From Eleusine coracana subsp. coracana (lineage: Eukaryota > Streptophyta > Magnoliopsida > Poales > Poaceae), in contig CM064433.1 of assembly GCA_032690845.1 (NCBI GenBank), positions 40,422,658 to 40,486,657 of the forward strand: DNA of 64,000 bases, in the 5' to 3' direction. Position numbers and translations under genes: made by a program. Below the pieces are notes generated by a model that was not told where the DNA came from, made no database searches, and saw only the letters and a program-made list of their open reading frames with translations. Positions 45,686 through 57,750 of the stretch are shown piece after piece; positions within the stretch are counted from its first letter, which is position 1, and every line of letters starts with the position of its first letter.

Positions 45686-48322
45686 GCCCTCCCCCCTTAA
45701 GGAAATCTCGTCCCGAGATTAAAGGATGAGTTGACAGGTTACCTAAGTGGTGGCGTAGGAACTCGGGGTAGTGGCTTTGCAGGAATTCCTCAGTTTCCCA
45801 AGTAGGTTCCCTGGCGGTATGGTTGCTCCATTGCACTTTATAGAACTTCAGTGTCTTCTTACGTGTCGCTCGCTCCTTCTCGTCTAGCACTTTCACCGGA
45901 AGCTCGACATAAGTCAGGTCAGGCTGTAGTTGTTGGGTGCTCTCCAGTGGTATGTCCACCAGTGTTTTCAAACACCTCTTGAGTTGGGACACGTGAAACG
46001 TGTCATGCACTCCGGCGAGTTCTACTGGCAGTTGGAGTTGGTAGGCCATGGGTCCGCATCTCACGATGATAGGGTAGGGACCAATATAACGGGGTGCTAA
46101 CTTCCCACGAATTCCAAACCGTTGTACACCCTTGGTGGGTGACACTCGGAGGTAGACCATATCGCCGACCCTGAATTCCAACGGGCGGCGCCTTTTATCT
46201 GCATATGTTTTCTGCCTGGACTTTGCCGCACGTAAGTTGGATTGGATTTCAAGCACCTTCTGTTCAGCTTGCTGCACTAGCTCCGGACCAAATGTTACCC
46301 TCTCCCCTGATTCTGACCAACTCAGTGGTGTGCGACATCGGCGCCCATAGAGAGCCTCGAATGGTGCCATCTTGATGCTTTCCTGGTAACTATTGTTGTA
46401 AGCGAATTTGGCCAAGGGTAGGGACTCGTCCCACTTCTTATTGTGATTCAGCACATATGCCCTCAACATGTCTTCCAATATTTGGTTAACTCTTTCCGTT
46501 TGACCGTCTGTTTGGGGGTGGTATGCGGAACCTCTCATTAGCCGGGTGCCCAGTGTCTCCTGTAGCTTCTCCCAAAAGCGTCCCACAAATTGGGAGCCTC
46601 GATCGGATACGATAGTCTTGGGCACTCCGTGCAAACACAGGATCCGCTCAATGTATAGTTGCGCATACTTTTGCATCTTGAACCGCGTCGACACAGGGAT
46701 AAAGTGGGCGACCTTTGTCAATCGGTCAACAATGACCCATATGGAGTCGAATTTATGTGACGTCAATGGTAGACCAACAATGAAATCCATAATGATATCT
46801 TCCCATTTCCAGGCTGGAACACTCAAGGGTTGTAGTAGGCCTGCCTTCTTCAGATGATCGGCCTTGACTCGGCGGCAGGTATCGCACTCTGCGACATAAC
46901 GTGCTATCTCCCTTTTCATACGAGTCCACCAATATTTGGATCTTAATTCATGATAAATTTTGTTGCTGCCCGGATGCATGGAGTACTTTGTAGTGTGAGC
47001 CTCGTCCAGAATTTTCTTGTGGAGTTCCAGATCCTTAGGAACCACCAGTCGATCCTTGAACCATAAAACACCTTCTGCGTCTTCCCGATAGCATTGTACC
47101 TTAGCATCGCCCTCTTTTAGTCTCCTTTTGAGATGTGTTATGCATCTATCATTTTGCTGGGCTATCACTATTTCTTCCCGTAAGGTGGGAATTAACGCTA
47201 AGTTGTAGAGGGCTCCATGGGGTGCTACTTGGACATAATGACCATCTTGGACTTGTGGGCTGACTAGGATGTGGTGGCAGTGAGCCTTGCGGCTTAGGGC
47301 GTCAGCCACAACATTAGCCTTTCCCGGGTGGTAATGGACTTCCAACTCGAAATCCTTAATTAATTCCATCCAACGACGCTATCTCAAGTTCAGATGGTCT
47401 TGAGTGAAAATATACTTCAAGCTTTTGTGGTCCGTGTATATGCGAACTAAATTCCCAAGGAGGTAATGTCTCCACATCTTTAAGGCCAATACCACGGCTG
47501 CTAACTCCAGGTCATGCACGGGGTAATTCTGCTCATGCTTCCTCAATTGCCTTGATCCATAAGCAATAACTCTACCATCTTGCACACATCCCAACCCAAT
47601 ACCCGAAGCGTCACAATAGACATCGAACGGCTTCCCAGGTCCGGGTGAGCTAATACTGAGGCCGTGGTCAGGTGCTTCTTCAAGGTTTGAAAAGCACCGT
47701 CGCAACTTTCATCCCATATGAATTTCTTATCCTTCTTAAGCAACTCGGTCATGGGCTTTGCAATTTTGGAGAAATTGGGAATAAAACGGCGGTAATAGCC
47801 AGCTAATCCTAGAAAACTGCATATATGGAATACGGTCTTCGGTGTCTTCCAGTTCAGCACATCTCTTACCTTGCTGGGATCTACCGCGATGCCTTCTTCC
47901 GAGACAATATGGCCTAAAAATGGTACTTGCTTCAACCAAAACTCGCACTTGCTAAACTTAGCATATAGCTGGTGCTCCCTTAACCTCTGTAAGACAACAC
48001 GGAGATGCTCTGCATGTTCTTCCTCTGACTTTGAGTAGACTAGGATGTTGTCAATGAATACCACCACAAACTTGTCCAACTCGGGCATGAACACTGAGTT
48101 CATGAGATACATGAAGTGTGCCGGTGTATTTGTCAACCCGAACGACATCACTAAATACTCATATAGACCATATCGGGTAGAAAAGGCTGTCTTGGGAATG
48201 TCTTCGGCACGGATTTTAATTTGATGGTAACCTGACTGGAGATCAATCTTGGAGAACACCTTAGCCCCTATCAACTGGTCGAAGAGAATGTCAATACGGG
48301 GCAGTGGGTATTTGTTCTTGAC
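45681..48322 (-). pseudogene. pol: Tekay-like pol, internally deleted (RT part, RNase H, integrase, chromodomain)
   Basis: Minus strand, closely matching the polyprotein at 59656-62304. Begins inside RT at NKYPLPRIDILF. The catalytic motif reads VVVFIDNILVYSK: the second Asp of FIDD is Asn (codon 48047-48049). A one-base deletion in a G run near 47635 shifts the frame, and TAG at 47379-47381 replaces the Gln of MRQRRW. From 47369 the frame is open for 562 codons: RNase H end, HHCC finger, integrase core with IIMDFIVG, IVSDRGSQFVG and GQTERVNQ intact, GPY/F-type module, then chromodomain (VLDEKERATRKKTLKFYKVQWSNHT). It ends FLKGGGL, its stop lying in the LTR. gag, protease and the RT N-terminus are deleted. 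Confidence 0.93.
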
Positions 48323-48826
48323 ACTTTTTAATATTTTTCATTTATGCATATGATTTCGGCCTATCCGTCCTCACCAAATAAAATTCGGTCATAAATAGGA
48401 CCATACGTGTAGTCGGTGGCAATCGATCTCTCAAGTCAGTCGTAACTACCCGTTTCTTACGAGAATCGTGGTTAGCGTACCTGCAGAAGATTCATTCCAG
48501 AAACATTACATCAAATCAAAAGAAACGAGCCAAAAATAATCCCTTATTATTGTTCTAGGGCAGGACACTGATGTTTTACGCAATCAGCCTGTGTTCACAC
48601 CATTGTGCTAGCTTCCCATGTTACAGTCCACTGGGCGGGACACATACCTGCGTTGACGATGCCGTAGATACAGTATTTAAACAAACAACCTCCTACAGTT
48701 AGCTTTGCCACCTGGGTCATAACTATTAATAACCTATTGTGCACGCCCTCACACGTTTGCTACGGAGTTTTCAAAGTATATGTCTTTGAATATTGCACTA
48801 TTCCCGAGATGGCTCTGATACCACGC
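48323..48826 (-). other. Leader of the deleted Tekay-like element, with primer site 48812-48823
   Basis: Near copy of 41090-41590. Primer site TGGTATCAGAGC on the minus strand, three bases from the LTR. Joined to pol at a TCTTGAC microhomology (48316-48322). Donor-like CAG|GTATGTG and CAG|GTACGC motifs are kept on the minus strand. Confidence 0.88.
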
Positions 48827-51674
48827 TATCACAGACCCGCCTTACAACGGAGGCGGCTCCGCTCCAGGATCTCCCTCGGGTGGCGACACGCGCTGTGTCG
48901 CCCAATAGTACAATACATGACCGAGAAAAAAAATAATTGTAACAAGAACAAAGGTGAGGAAACAGAATTTACATAAATCCGAAGTTATATTACAAACCGG
49001 AGTTTTGACAGAAATAAGTTGCGGAAGCGAAAGTTCAACATTTGTTTCACCAGTTCGACGGAATAGCTAAGATACAATCGCCCTCCCACGGTGACACACA
49101 GGGATCATCCCGGCCATAATAGGTGCTTTGCCCAAGCACCGTACCGGCAAGCAGAACTAATCCTTATCTTCATTCATGCACAGCTCCCATTCGATGTTCC
49201 AGCAATCGGGGCGCTGGCCCTCCTAATGGAATCTCCCACCGCAGTGGCAGTCTCCGTCCTGGTCATTTGAAAACCACATAGAGCTACGCCCTGAGTAACT
49301 AATTTACTTAGCAAGACTGACCCGTCAAAATGGCCAACTACAGCCAACACCTAGACATGTAAAGGCTAGGGATAAGGTTATATTGCCAGAAAGCTAGCCT
49401 AGGGGTGGATCCTTATTTTTCAAGTTTTAGCATCAGGTTAAGTTGTCATGCGGAATAATAAGTTTAGTTTGCACTAAACCGATAAGAATCATGGAAGCAA
49501 TACAATCGTAAGAATTTCCAAACAGCAGTATTATACCCACTCATCATCTTAATGGCTTCCGACACTATTCTAGAGCAGCGATCAAGTGGTACTCGTTACT
49601 GTGAGGGGCAGCGACTCGAATCGATTTACATCCTGCAGGAGAAACCTGCTTCCATGATCCATACGCGCTTCCGGGAAGCCGCATGGAGCAACCTTTTGCT
49701 CACGGTACCGCAGGGTCTTCCGGGTCCGGACTCCCCCGAGAAGGGTCCCCCATCACGATGCGCCCCGTGCCGCCATCCGTGGGTGGATTGCTCCCTCATC
49801 TCAGCCCCAGTTCCACCAAAGAAGGGAGATGGCTATCTTCAGACCAAGCGGTAGTCATAGCTACGTTGGTTTACTGGGCCCATATCTCCAGCATGCAAAC
49901 AGTACGTTCAAACTTGATCCCATGGGCCGGACACGAGGCGTAGCCTTAGGTGACTCGGACAAGGCTACCTCCTTGAAGACAAGTTGTCCTTCCCTTTCCA
50001 CCTAGTTGCCCGTCCGGTCTTCATTGTGATTCCATCCACCCTTTCCTTCATCCGATCTCGTTCTCCAGTGATAATATTTCCTATCTACGAGTGGTCTTCA
50101 TACCACTCGATGAGTAGTCGTCCTAATTTAAGCAGAGCGACTACCGTCCTTAGGCTAATAATCAGGGAAAAAGGGACCTACTGCATGCTAGGGTTTCAAT
50201 CAACTCCTATCACTTAATGCACAGGTAAACTTACATCCCTAGTGAGTGATAGAATAAAAATTTAAAATGGAAATAATGCACCGGGGCTTGCCTTGGGTCT
50301 GCTCTTGCTCAGCAACGGCACCTCCGTCTCCTTCTGGGTCCTGCTCCGGTCCCGTCTCCACGTGGTTCATGGCGTGATCTATATGATGCAAAAGGGAATG
50401 CTATGAGAGAAGATTCATGGCACTTCCTCAATAAATACGTTAATGTACACTGTTATCGGTGGAATTAAACAGGGTGCGATGATGCGTTCAATAGTATATC
50501 TTATTGAGTGGGGCACAAGGTGAGGGCGTTTCGTGTATTTCCTTTATGGACTCCAGTACTTGATTGCGATGACGTCGCACCCAAGTACGGTGTGTTTGTG
50601 TGTGCCGGGGAGAATCTATGCAAGTGATGTCCATGACCAGTAGGTGCTAATTAATTAGTATACTTGTGTGACGAGCAAAATCCTCACAAGGTACTGAGTA
50701 CCCGTGAACAGCCCTGGAGTGGAACCCTTTTTACCAACGGGTAAAATTGCACTCGGGGCATAATTTATTAAATTGAAATTATTCTGATCTTCAAATGGGC
50801 AGGGGTGATTTATTATAATTAGGTTACACTAGGAGTGATTTAATTGTTAAGTTTCACTATCATGCACCAAGCCAATAATTTCTATTAATTATTATAACGA
50901 AAGAGGCATTAAATTAATTTCAGCTCATATACAGAGAATTTCTTCATTAAAATTTTCCAGGGGGACTAAAACTGTCAATCCTACTGGGTGACCAATTTTT
51001 AATATTTTATCCGCTCTCTGTAATTAATTATAATTTTATTAGTGTTTTTCCTATTTATTTTAACCCTGGTACAAATATTACCATGCATGCGGTATTAGCA
51101 TTTTTTTAAAACTGTACATGACTAGGGGAACTCAGAGAATTTTAGTTTGCTCAAAAATACCTAATAATGAATTAGTTATGGATTTATAAGTGCTTTTCTC
51201 ATTTAATTAAATCCTAACAGTACAATTAACAAGCACTGTGATTTAGCATTTTTCCTTACTAGCACAAGTCCAGACAAGGCTGACAAAATTTATTTTACCA
51301 TAAAATTCCTATTATTCAATTTACTATGCATTTTACCAGTTTAACCTATTTCTAGAAATGATTAAATCAAAAAATCCAACTTTTACATCGCGGACCGCAC
51401 TCCGTGGGCATTTTACCACGAAAAGGGGAGAGCGGAAAGGCTCAGGATCTTGCCGGAGAGCTTCACCGGAGCACGGAGAAGGGTGTCATCAAGTTTCCCC
51501 TGCGAGAGGGAGGCCGGGGATGCGGTCTCATCGGCGGGGTGGTGGCTGCAGTGGTGGGCGGCGGCCTCGAGCTATGAATCTAGGGGAAGCGGTGGAAGGA
51601 TTCGTCCAATCAAAGCTCAAACGTGTGCGCGATTAAGAGGGAGAGCTCCTCGTGCGAGGAATCAAAAGTTGGCT
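48827..51674 (-). repeat. 5' LTR of the deleted Tekay-like element, split by a younger insertion
   Basis: Collinear with 41591-44778 from CAGACCCGCC to GAGGAATCAAAAGTTGGCT, where the element at 51675 has inserted; the rest should reappear beyond the right edge. The terminus is TATCACAG where TGTCACAG is expected, so the TG end is mutated. About 290 bp present in the sister LTR (44232-44523, GC-rich) are missing at about 51405. Confidence 0.9.
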
Positions 51675-54600
51675 TGTGACACCCCTATTTTTCATTGGGT
51701 CCCAAGGGTGTCATCTAGGCAGTTTTAAACCCTGACACCAAGCTTTGGTTCAAATTCAAAATTTAAATTCAATTGAATTCAAAACCCTTTTGAATGACCT
51801 TTAAACTGCAAGTCCCAATTTTTCAACAAGACTCACCTTTGCAAAAATTATATGTTGTTGGTCTGGGTCAATTAGAATTTTGGGAATTTTTCCAAAATTT
51901 TAGTTCATCAGTAAAGGCCTCAAATAATTGTTAAAGTGGTCAAAAACCAGCTCTGTTCATAAAATTTCTGAGGCAAATTCTGTAGGGACTGTTGGTAGCT
52001 AGTATTTTTATAAAAACCAGCACATTATGGGGAGCCTACCATAATTTTTGTCTGATTTTATCAGCTCTGGATTAATTCCCACAAATTTTGCAAAGGCAGT
52101 CGGCTGAAAGGAGTGGAAAAAGAAAAGAAAAAGAAAACTGCCCGCGGGACCCACCTGTCAGCGACCCAGAGAAAGCACAACTCGGCCGAGGCCGCGCTGC
52201 CCGCCCGTCGCGCGCCGCGTGGTCGCCGGCGTACGGCCAACGGCCGTTGCCGCGGATCGACGGGCCCACGCCCGCGTTCGGACACCCCTTTTGCCGACCA
52301 GCGCGCTGTCGGAGCCCCGCATTCACTCCGCACTCTCTCTCCCTCTCCGCCCGCGCGCCGCGCCATTGCCGCCCGGAGCTGCTCCGCGCCTCTGCCGCCT
52401 CGTCGTCGCGTCCAGGAGCTCGTCGACGTCCACAGCCCCGCCTCGGCGTCTTCCAGCTCCACGCGAAGCCGTCTTTCCCTTTCCGCGTCGGGCCGCCGCG
52501 AATCGACCTCGTCCTCCCCGTCTCCGACCGCCGCTTCACCGCGTCGCCCGGCACCCCCGGTGAGCCCCTGACCGATTCTTTGCTCGAGGAGCTTCACATC
52601 TTGTTCGCGCACGCATTTGAGCTCGGGATGGGCAACTCCGACCACATTTCCCCTTAGTCCGTCGCTCGAGGCCGCCGCCGGCTACCGCAACCCCCACCTC
52701 GCCGGTGAGACCACACCCCCGGCCTCCCTCTTGCGGGAGAAGCTCGGTGACTTCCTTCTCCGCGCTCCAGTGGAGCTCTCGGACTAGATCCCGAGCCCTA
52801 CCAACCTTCCCTTGTCGCGCCCGCCGCCGCCGCACCCTGCCCTGTTTCCGCCGCCGTCGCTGGGCCACGTCCGGCCGCCACCGATGGATCCCAATAACCT
52901 AGACGAGTGCGCGGTGGGGCGTAGATCATTTCTCCTTTAAGGACCGGCCCGAGCCACTGACCGCAGCGAGCTGCGGCGACCCCCCCTGCCGGCGCCGCCG
53001 TGCTCCGGCGAGAGCACGCGCGCGCGCGCGCGCGCGTACTCGGCCCCGCTGGCCGCTGGGCCGCGAAGGCCAGTGGGCCTGGCCTCGCGCTCGGCCGAGC
53101 GCCCTCGCGCTCACGCTCGCGCTGGGCCGCGGGCGAGTCCCAGCCCAGTGGGCTGCCTGTTTACGGCCCGCGGAGTAAAAATCGGTTTTTCGTATTTAAA
53201 TCATTTCCAGAAATAGGCTAAACTGGTAAATTGCATAGTAAATTGAATAATGGGAATTTTGTAACAAAATAAATTTTGTTAGACTGGTGTGAACTTGCAC
53301 TGCTGTAGAAAAATACTAATGCCCCATGTTTAGTAATTTTTATATCAGGATTAAAATAAGTAGGATAAACACTAATGGAATTTTTATTAATTACAGAAAG
53401 CAGATAAAATATGGAAAATTGGCCTCTAGGGAGGATTTTCAGTTTTAGACTCCCTGGAAAAATTTCATATAGAAATTCTATGTTTATTAGCTGAAATTAA
53501 TTTAATACCTTTTCCTTATAATATTTAATAATTAACCTTTGGCTTAGTATTTACTAGGGAAACTTAACAATTAATTCTCTCCTGGTGTAAAATAATTAAT
53601 CACCCCTGCACTTTCGTAGACCCGAACCCTGTCGACCTAATAATTGCCCGAGTGCAATTTTTACCCGTTCGCTAAAGGGTTCCGTTATCAGGCAGTTCAC
53701 GGGTAATTGTACCTTGCGAGGGTTTTGCTCACGCTAGAGCTATTTAGTGAGCACCTGCGAACCCTAGGCGGCACTTGCACAGTTCTGCCCCGGCACCCAC
53801 CTACACACCGTACTAGGATGCGACGTCGTCGCGGTCAAGTACTGGAGTCCATGAAGGAAATACACGAAGTACCCTCGTCCTGTGCCCCACTCCTTGAGTG
53901 ATGCCCTCGAACGTCTCGGCACACCGTTTAAATTCCACTAATAACAGTGTGCATTAACGTATTTATTGAGGAAGTGCCATGAATCTTCCTTCACGGCTTT
54001 CCCTCTTGCATCATATAGATCACGCCGTGAACCACGCGGAGGCAGGACCGGAGCAGGATCCCGAAGGAGCGGAAGGTGCCATAGCCGACCCAGAGCAGAA
54101 CCAAGGCAAGCCCCGGTGCATAACCCAGTTTAAATTTTTATTTTATCACTAGCTATGGATGTAAGTTTGTCTGTGCATTAAGTGATAGGAGTTGATTGCA
54201 ACCCTAGTGTGCAGTAGGTCTCTTCCCGAGTACTAGCCTCAGGACGATAGTCGCTCTGCTTAAAGTAAGACGACTGTTTATCGAGTGGTATGGAGACCAC
54301 TCGTAGGTAGGAATTTTGTCACTGGGGAATGATATCGGATAAAGGAAAGGGTGGATAGAATCACAATGAAGACCGGACGGGCAACTAGGTGGAAAGGGAA
54401 GGACAGTTTGTCTTCAAGGAGGTAGCCCCGTCCGAGTTCCCCCCCCCCCTAAGGCTACGCCTCGTGTCCGGCCCATGGGATTAAGTTTGAACGTACTGTT
54501 TGCATGCTGGAGATATGGGCCCAGTAAACCGACGTAGCTACGACTACCGCTTGGTCTGAAGATAGCCTTATCCCTTCTTTGGTGGAACTGGGGCTGAGAG

Positions 54601-55574
54601 GAGGGACCAATCCACCCACGGATGGCGGCATGAGGCGCATCGCGATGGGGGACCCTTCTCGGGGGAGTCTGGACCCGGAAGACCCTGCGGTACCGTGAGC
54701 GAAAGGTTGCTCCATGCGGCTTCCGGGAAGCGCGTATGGGTCGTGCAAGCAGGTTTCTCCTGCAGGATGTAAATCGATTCGAGTCGCTGCCCCTCACAGT
54801 AACGAGTACCACTTGATCACTGCTACGGAACAGTGCCGGAAGCCATTAAGATGCTGTGTGGGTTTAATGCTGCTGTTTGAAATTATTAAGATTGTATTGC
54901 AACTATGATTGCTATAGCTCTCGTGCAAACTAAATTTATTATTCTGCATGACAACTCAACTTGATGCTAAAACTTGAGAAATAGGGATCCACTCTTAGGC
55001 GGGTTTTTCTGGCAATATCAACCCTATCCCTAGCCTTTGCATGTCTAGGTGTCGGCTGTAGTTGGTCAATTTGACGGGTCAGTCTTGCCGAGTAAACTAG
55101 TTACTCAGGGCGTAGCTCTATGTGGTTTTCAGATGACCAGGACGGAGAGTGCCACTGTGGAGGAAGATTCCATTGGGAGGGCCAGCGTCCTGACTGTTGG
55201 AACATCGAGTGGGAGCTGTGCACAAATGAAGAGGAAGATTAGGTCCTTGCTTGCCGGTACGGTGCTTGGGCAAGGCACCTTTTAAGGCCGGATGTTCCCT
55301 GTGTGTCGCCGTGAGAGGGCGAATGTATCTTAGTTATATCGTCGAACTGGTGAACCAGTGTTGAACTTTTCGCTTCCGCAACTTATTTCTGTTGAAACCC
55401 CCGGTCTGTAATATATCTTCGGATTTATGTAAACTCTGCTTCTCCACCTATGTTCCTGTTGCAATTATTTTCTTTCTCTGTCATGTATTGTACTATTGGG
55501 CGCCACAGCGCGTGTCGCCACCCGAGGAAGATCCTGGAACGGAACCGTCTCCGTGGTAAGGCGGGTCTGTGACA
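51675..55574 (+). repeat. 5' LTR (3900 bp) of the young element
   Basis: Begins TGTGACACCCC and ends GGGTCTGTGACA. AT-rich start, GC-rich centre (52140-53170) with a CG dinucleotide run (about 53020-53036), then AT-rich and mixed sequence. Contains the family block GGCAAGCCCCGGTGCA (54106-54120, minus orientation of the block in the other LTRs). Several long frames in the GC-rich part (52061-52868) are identical in both LTRs but look compositional. No TATA box could be chosen with confidence. Confidence 0.95.
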
Positions 55575-55577
55575 GCG

Positions 55578-55589
55578 TGGTATCAGAGC
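55578..55589 (+). promoter_or_regulatory. tRNA-Met primer binding site
   Basis: TGGTATCAGAGC, 12 of 12 bases complementary to the plant initiator tRNA-Met 3' end, after the trinucleotide GCG. Confidence 0.95.
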
Positions 55590-55752
55590 TATCTCGGGAA
55601 TAGTATAATATTCAAAGACATATTTTCGAAAATCCCGTAACGAACGTGTGAGGACGTGCCCAATAGGTTATTAATAAGTTATGATCCAGGTGGCAAGGCT
55701 AACTGTAGGAGGTTGTTTGTTTAATACTGTATCTACGGCCTCGTCAACGCAG

Positions 55753-55921
55753 GTATGTGTCCCGCCCAGTGGACTGTAACATGGGAAGCTAGCACAATGG
55801 TGTGAACGCGGGCTGATTGCGTAAAACATCAGTGTCCTGCCCTAGGACAATAATAAGGGATTATTTTCGGCTCGTTTCTTTTGATTTAATGTAATGTTTC
55901 TGGAATGAACCTTCTGCAGGT
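55753..55921 (+). promoter_or_regulatory. Two candidate splice donors in the leader
   Basis: CGCAG|GTATGTG (GT at 55753-55754) and TGCAG|GTACGC (GT at 55920-55921) match the plant donor consensus. The same two motifs are kept in the leaders at 40666-41590 and 48323-48826. They pair logically with the acceptors in front of ORF1 and gag-pol. No transcript data are available. Confidence 0.4.
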
Positions 55922-56473
55922 ACGCTAACCACGATTCTCGTAAGAAACGGGTAGTATACGACTAACTTGAGAGATCGTCTGCCACCGACTCGACGAATGG
56001 TCCTATTCGTGACCAATTTCTTATTTGGTGAGGATGGGTAGGCCGAAATCATTTGCATATTTAAAAATGTTAAAAAGCGCCGCAACGTTAACAAGAAACC
56101 AAAGTTGAGCAGTCTGTCTTCCGAACGAATCGACACCTCCTCGCTCGAGACTTTTGAACTCTTAAACGAACTTTCTGACTCTAGCCGGAACGTTGGTTTA
56201 AGAATCACCGGACACCACCAACGTGGTCTTCCTAGTCAGCGCGTCGAAATCAGGATTATTACAATTTCGGGTGGTATGCCTGCCGCGCTAAATCCGTGAA
56301 TCCTTGTCCCGCTCACCCTAGGGCTGTGGCTGTGTTTTCGGGGAAGCGGTTAAGGATTCTATTCCGGTAGTGTTGGATTAGAGCCGGTATTTTACTCACT
56401 GCTTCAAATTGTTTCTTTGACCTGCACCCTCTGCGTCGGGGACTAGTACTCACTTTTGGGGTTTGTGTTCCAG

Positions 56474-57436
56474 ATGGACGAGCACGGGTTTGAGCTGTTC
56501 CGGCACGACGGGTGGCGTTACACCACCGGTCTACACCACCGTGGCTTTCCCACCCTTCTGTGGGAGATGCTACGTGCCCTGGGCTACGAGGAGCAGCCTT
56601 CGTACCGCGGGCGCGAGAACCGCCACCACGGTGTGCCTTTTGCAGAGGTGCACCTCAGTGTCTCCCCACACCCGCGCAACCCCGACTTGGCGGGTATGGA
56701 GAGCACCGTCACGGCTGGGAGCCTCCGGGAGGGCCTGGAGAGGGTCGCTCACCAGGCTCTCACTCACTTCTGTGGGCGTAACGTAGCAGCGCTCTCAGGG
56801 ACGCCGTTCGAGATGATCCCCATCTGGCACCAGGCTGACCCGGTGTGGCAGAGGCGTGTGAGACGCGTCTCTCGTGACGACTACCCGGAGTACCACGCGG
56901 GGTACCACCGCATAGCCCACTACTCCGAGTATCTCCTCAACTTGGATGAGGAGTCTAGCCGCCGCAGCAGAGTCTTGCTGGCGGAGGCTGAGCAGGTGTG
57001 GCTGCAGAGGAACGACCTGCAGACACAGGTCGATGCGCAGCAGAGAGAGATTCAGCGGTTGACCGCTGCTCTTGAGGCGAGTGATACTCGCGTGACGGAG
57101 ATCACTGAGCAGCGGGACACCCTCGCACAGGAGGTGGACAGACGAGGTATAATTATGCAGCAGCGGGCGAACCATAACGAGCACTTGCAGCAGCAGCTGG
57201 CGAGTGCCCAGCAGGAGATGGACCTTATGGGGGAGGATCTGGAGACGCTGATCCATGAGAACCAGGACCTTCAGGCTCAGTTGGACGCGATTGCTGCACC
57301 GCAGGCAGCAACCGCAGAGGAGGAGCCCGAGGAGGATGCGGGCGAAGAGTCCGACGTGGACTATGAGCCACTCGTTCCGACCGGCGCAGACCGGCCAGGG
57401 CCCTCTGGCACCGCTGGTGTCCAGGCTTGGCAGTAG
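56474..57436 (+). CDS. Extra ORF between leader and gag: coiled-coil protein of unknown function
   Basis: 320 codons from ATG 56474 (MDEHGFELFRHDGWRY) to TAG 57436. An in-frame ATG at 56456 exists, but the later one follows GTTTGTGTTCCAG directly, an acceptor-like sequence, which favours 56474 as the start of a spliced exon. Residues about 1-165 look globular, with Trp/His/Arg-rich segments (GGFPTLLWEMLRALGYEEQ-like). About 170-275 form a long heptad-rich coiled coil (Gln/Glu/Leu, EQRDTLAQEVDRR). The tail is acidic (EEEPEEDAGEESDVDYE). No zinc finger, signal peptide or membrane segment. It is not gag, which follows separately. Additional ORFs upstream of gag are known in some long-LTR chromoviruses; their role is unknown to me. 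Confidence 0.8.
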   Translation: MDEHGFELFRHDGWRYTTGLHHRGFPTLLWEMLRALGYEEQPSYRGRENRHHGVPFAEVHLSVSPHPRNPDLAGMESTVTAGSLREGLERVAHQALTHFCGRNVAALSGTPFEMIPIWHQADPVWQRRVRRVSRDDYPEYHAGYHRIAHYSEYLLNLDEESSRRSRVLLAEAEQVWLQRNDLQTQVDAQQREIQRLTAALEASDTRVTEITEQRDTLAQEVDRRGIIMQQRANHNEHLQQQLASAQQEMDLMGEDLETLIHENQDLQAQLDAIAAPQAATAEEEPEEDAGEESDVDYEPLVPTGADRPGPSGTAGVQAWQ

Positions 57437-57750
57437 TAGTGGATGCGACTAGGTCGTGCTTGTAGGGCTGGATAGATGGATAGCTTTTGGGACACTCCAC
57501 GCGTGGTTGTTGTATTTTGGGGATCACCCGCGTGATTGGCTTTTGCAGACTCGACGGTCACATATTCCGAGTTCTTGTAGAGTGGAACTGTGGACTTGTA
57601 CTAGGATTATGTTAACATGGAAATTTCAGCTTCATCGAGATTATGTTGTGTACCACATTGTTGTCCCGCGTGCTGTGTCATTAGCTTTGGTAATCTATAT
57701 GCTCATGATTGGATAAGTGACTAACTGGACCCTTGTTCTTGTATTTCAGA
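57437..57750 (+). other. Spacer between extra ORF and gag-pol, ending in a splice-acceptor-like site
   Basis: About 310 bp non-coding. Ends with the pyrimidine-rich CCTTGTTCTTGTATTTCAG (AG 57748-57749) immediately before aATGG, so gag-pol may start at the first ATG of a spliced exon. Confidence 0.5.

Noticed and set aside
52061..52868. Several frames of 100-194 codons on both strands in the GC-rich LTR centre, repeated identically at 62686-63493
   Set aside because: They overlap in several frames, have Arg/Ala/Pro-rich composition, lack domains, and are identical only because the LTRs are nearly identical.
55578..55589. tRNA-Met-like sequence at this and three other places
   Set aside because: Only the 12-base primer-binding complement is present, with no cloverleaf; these are primer sites and not tRNA genes.
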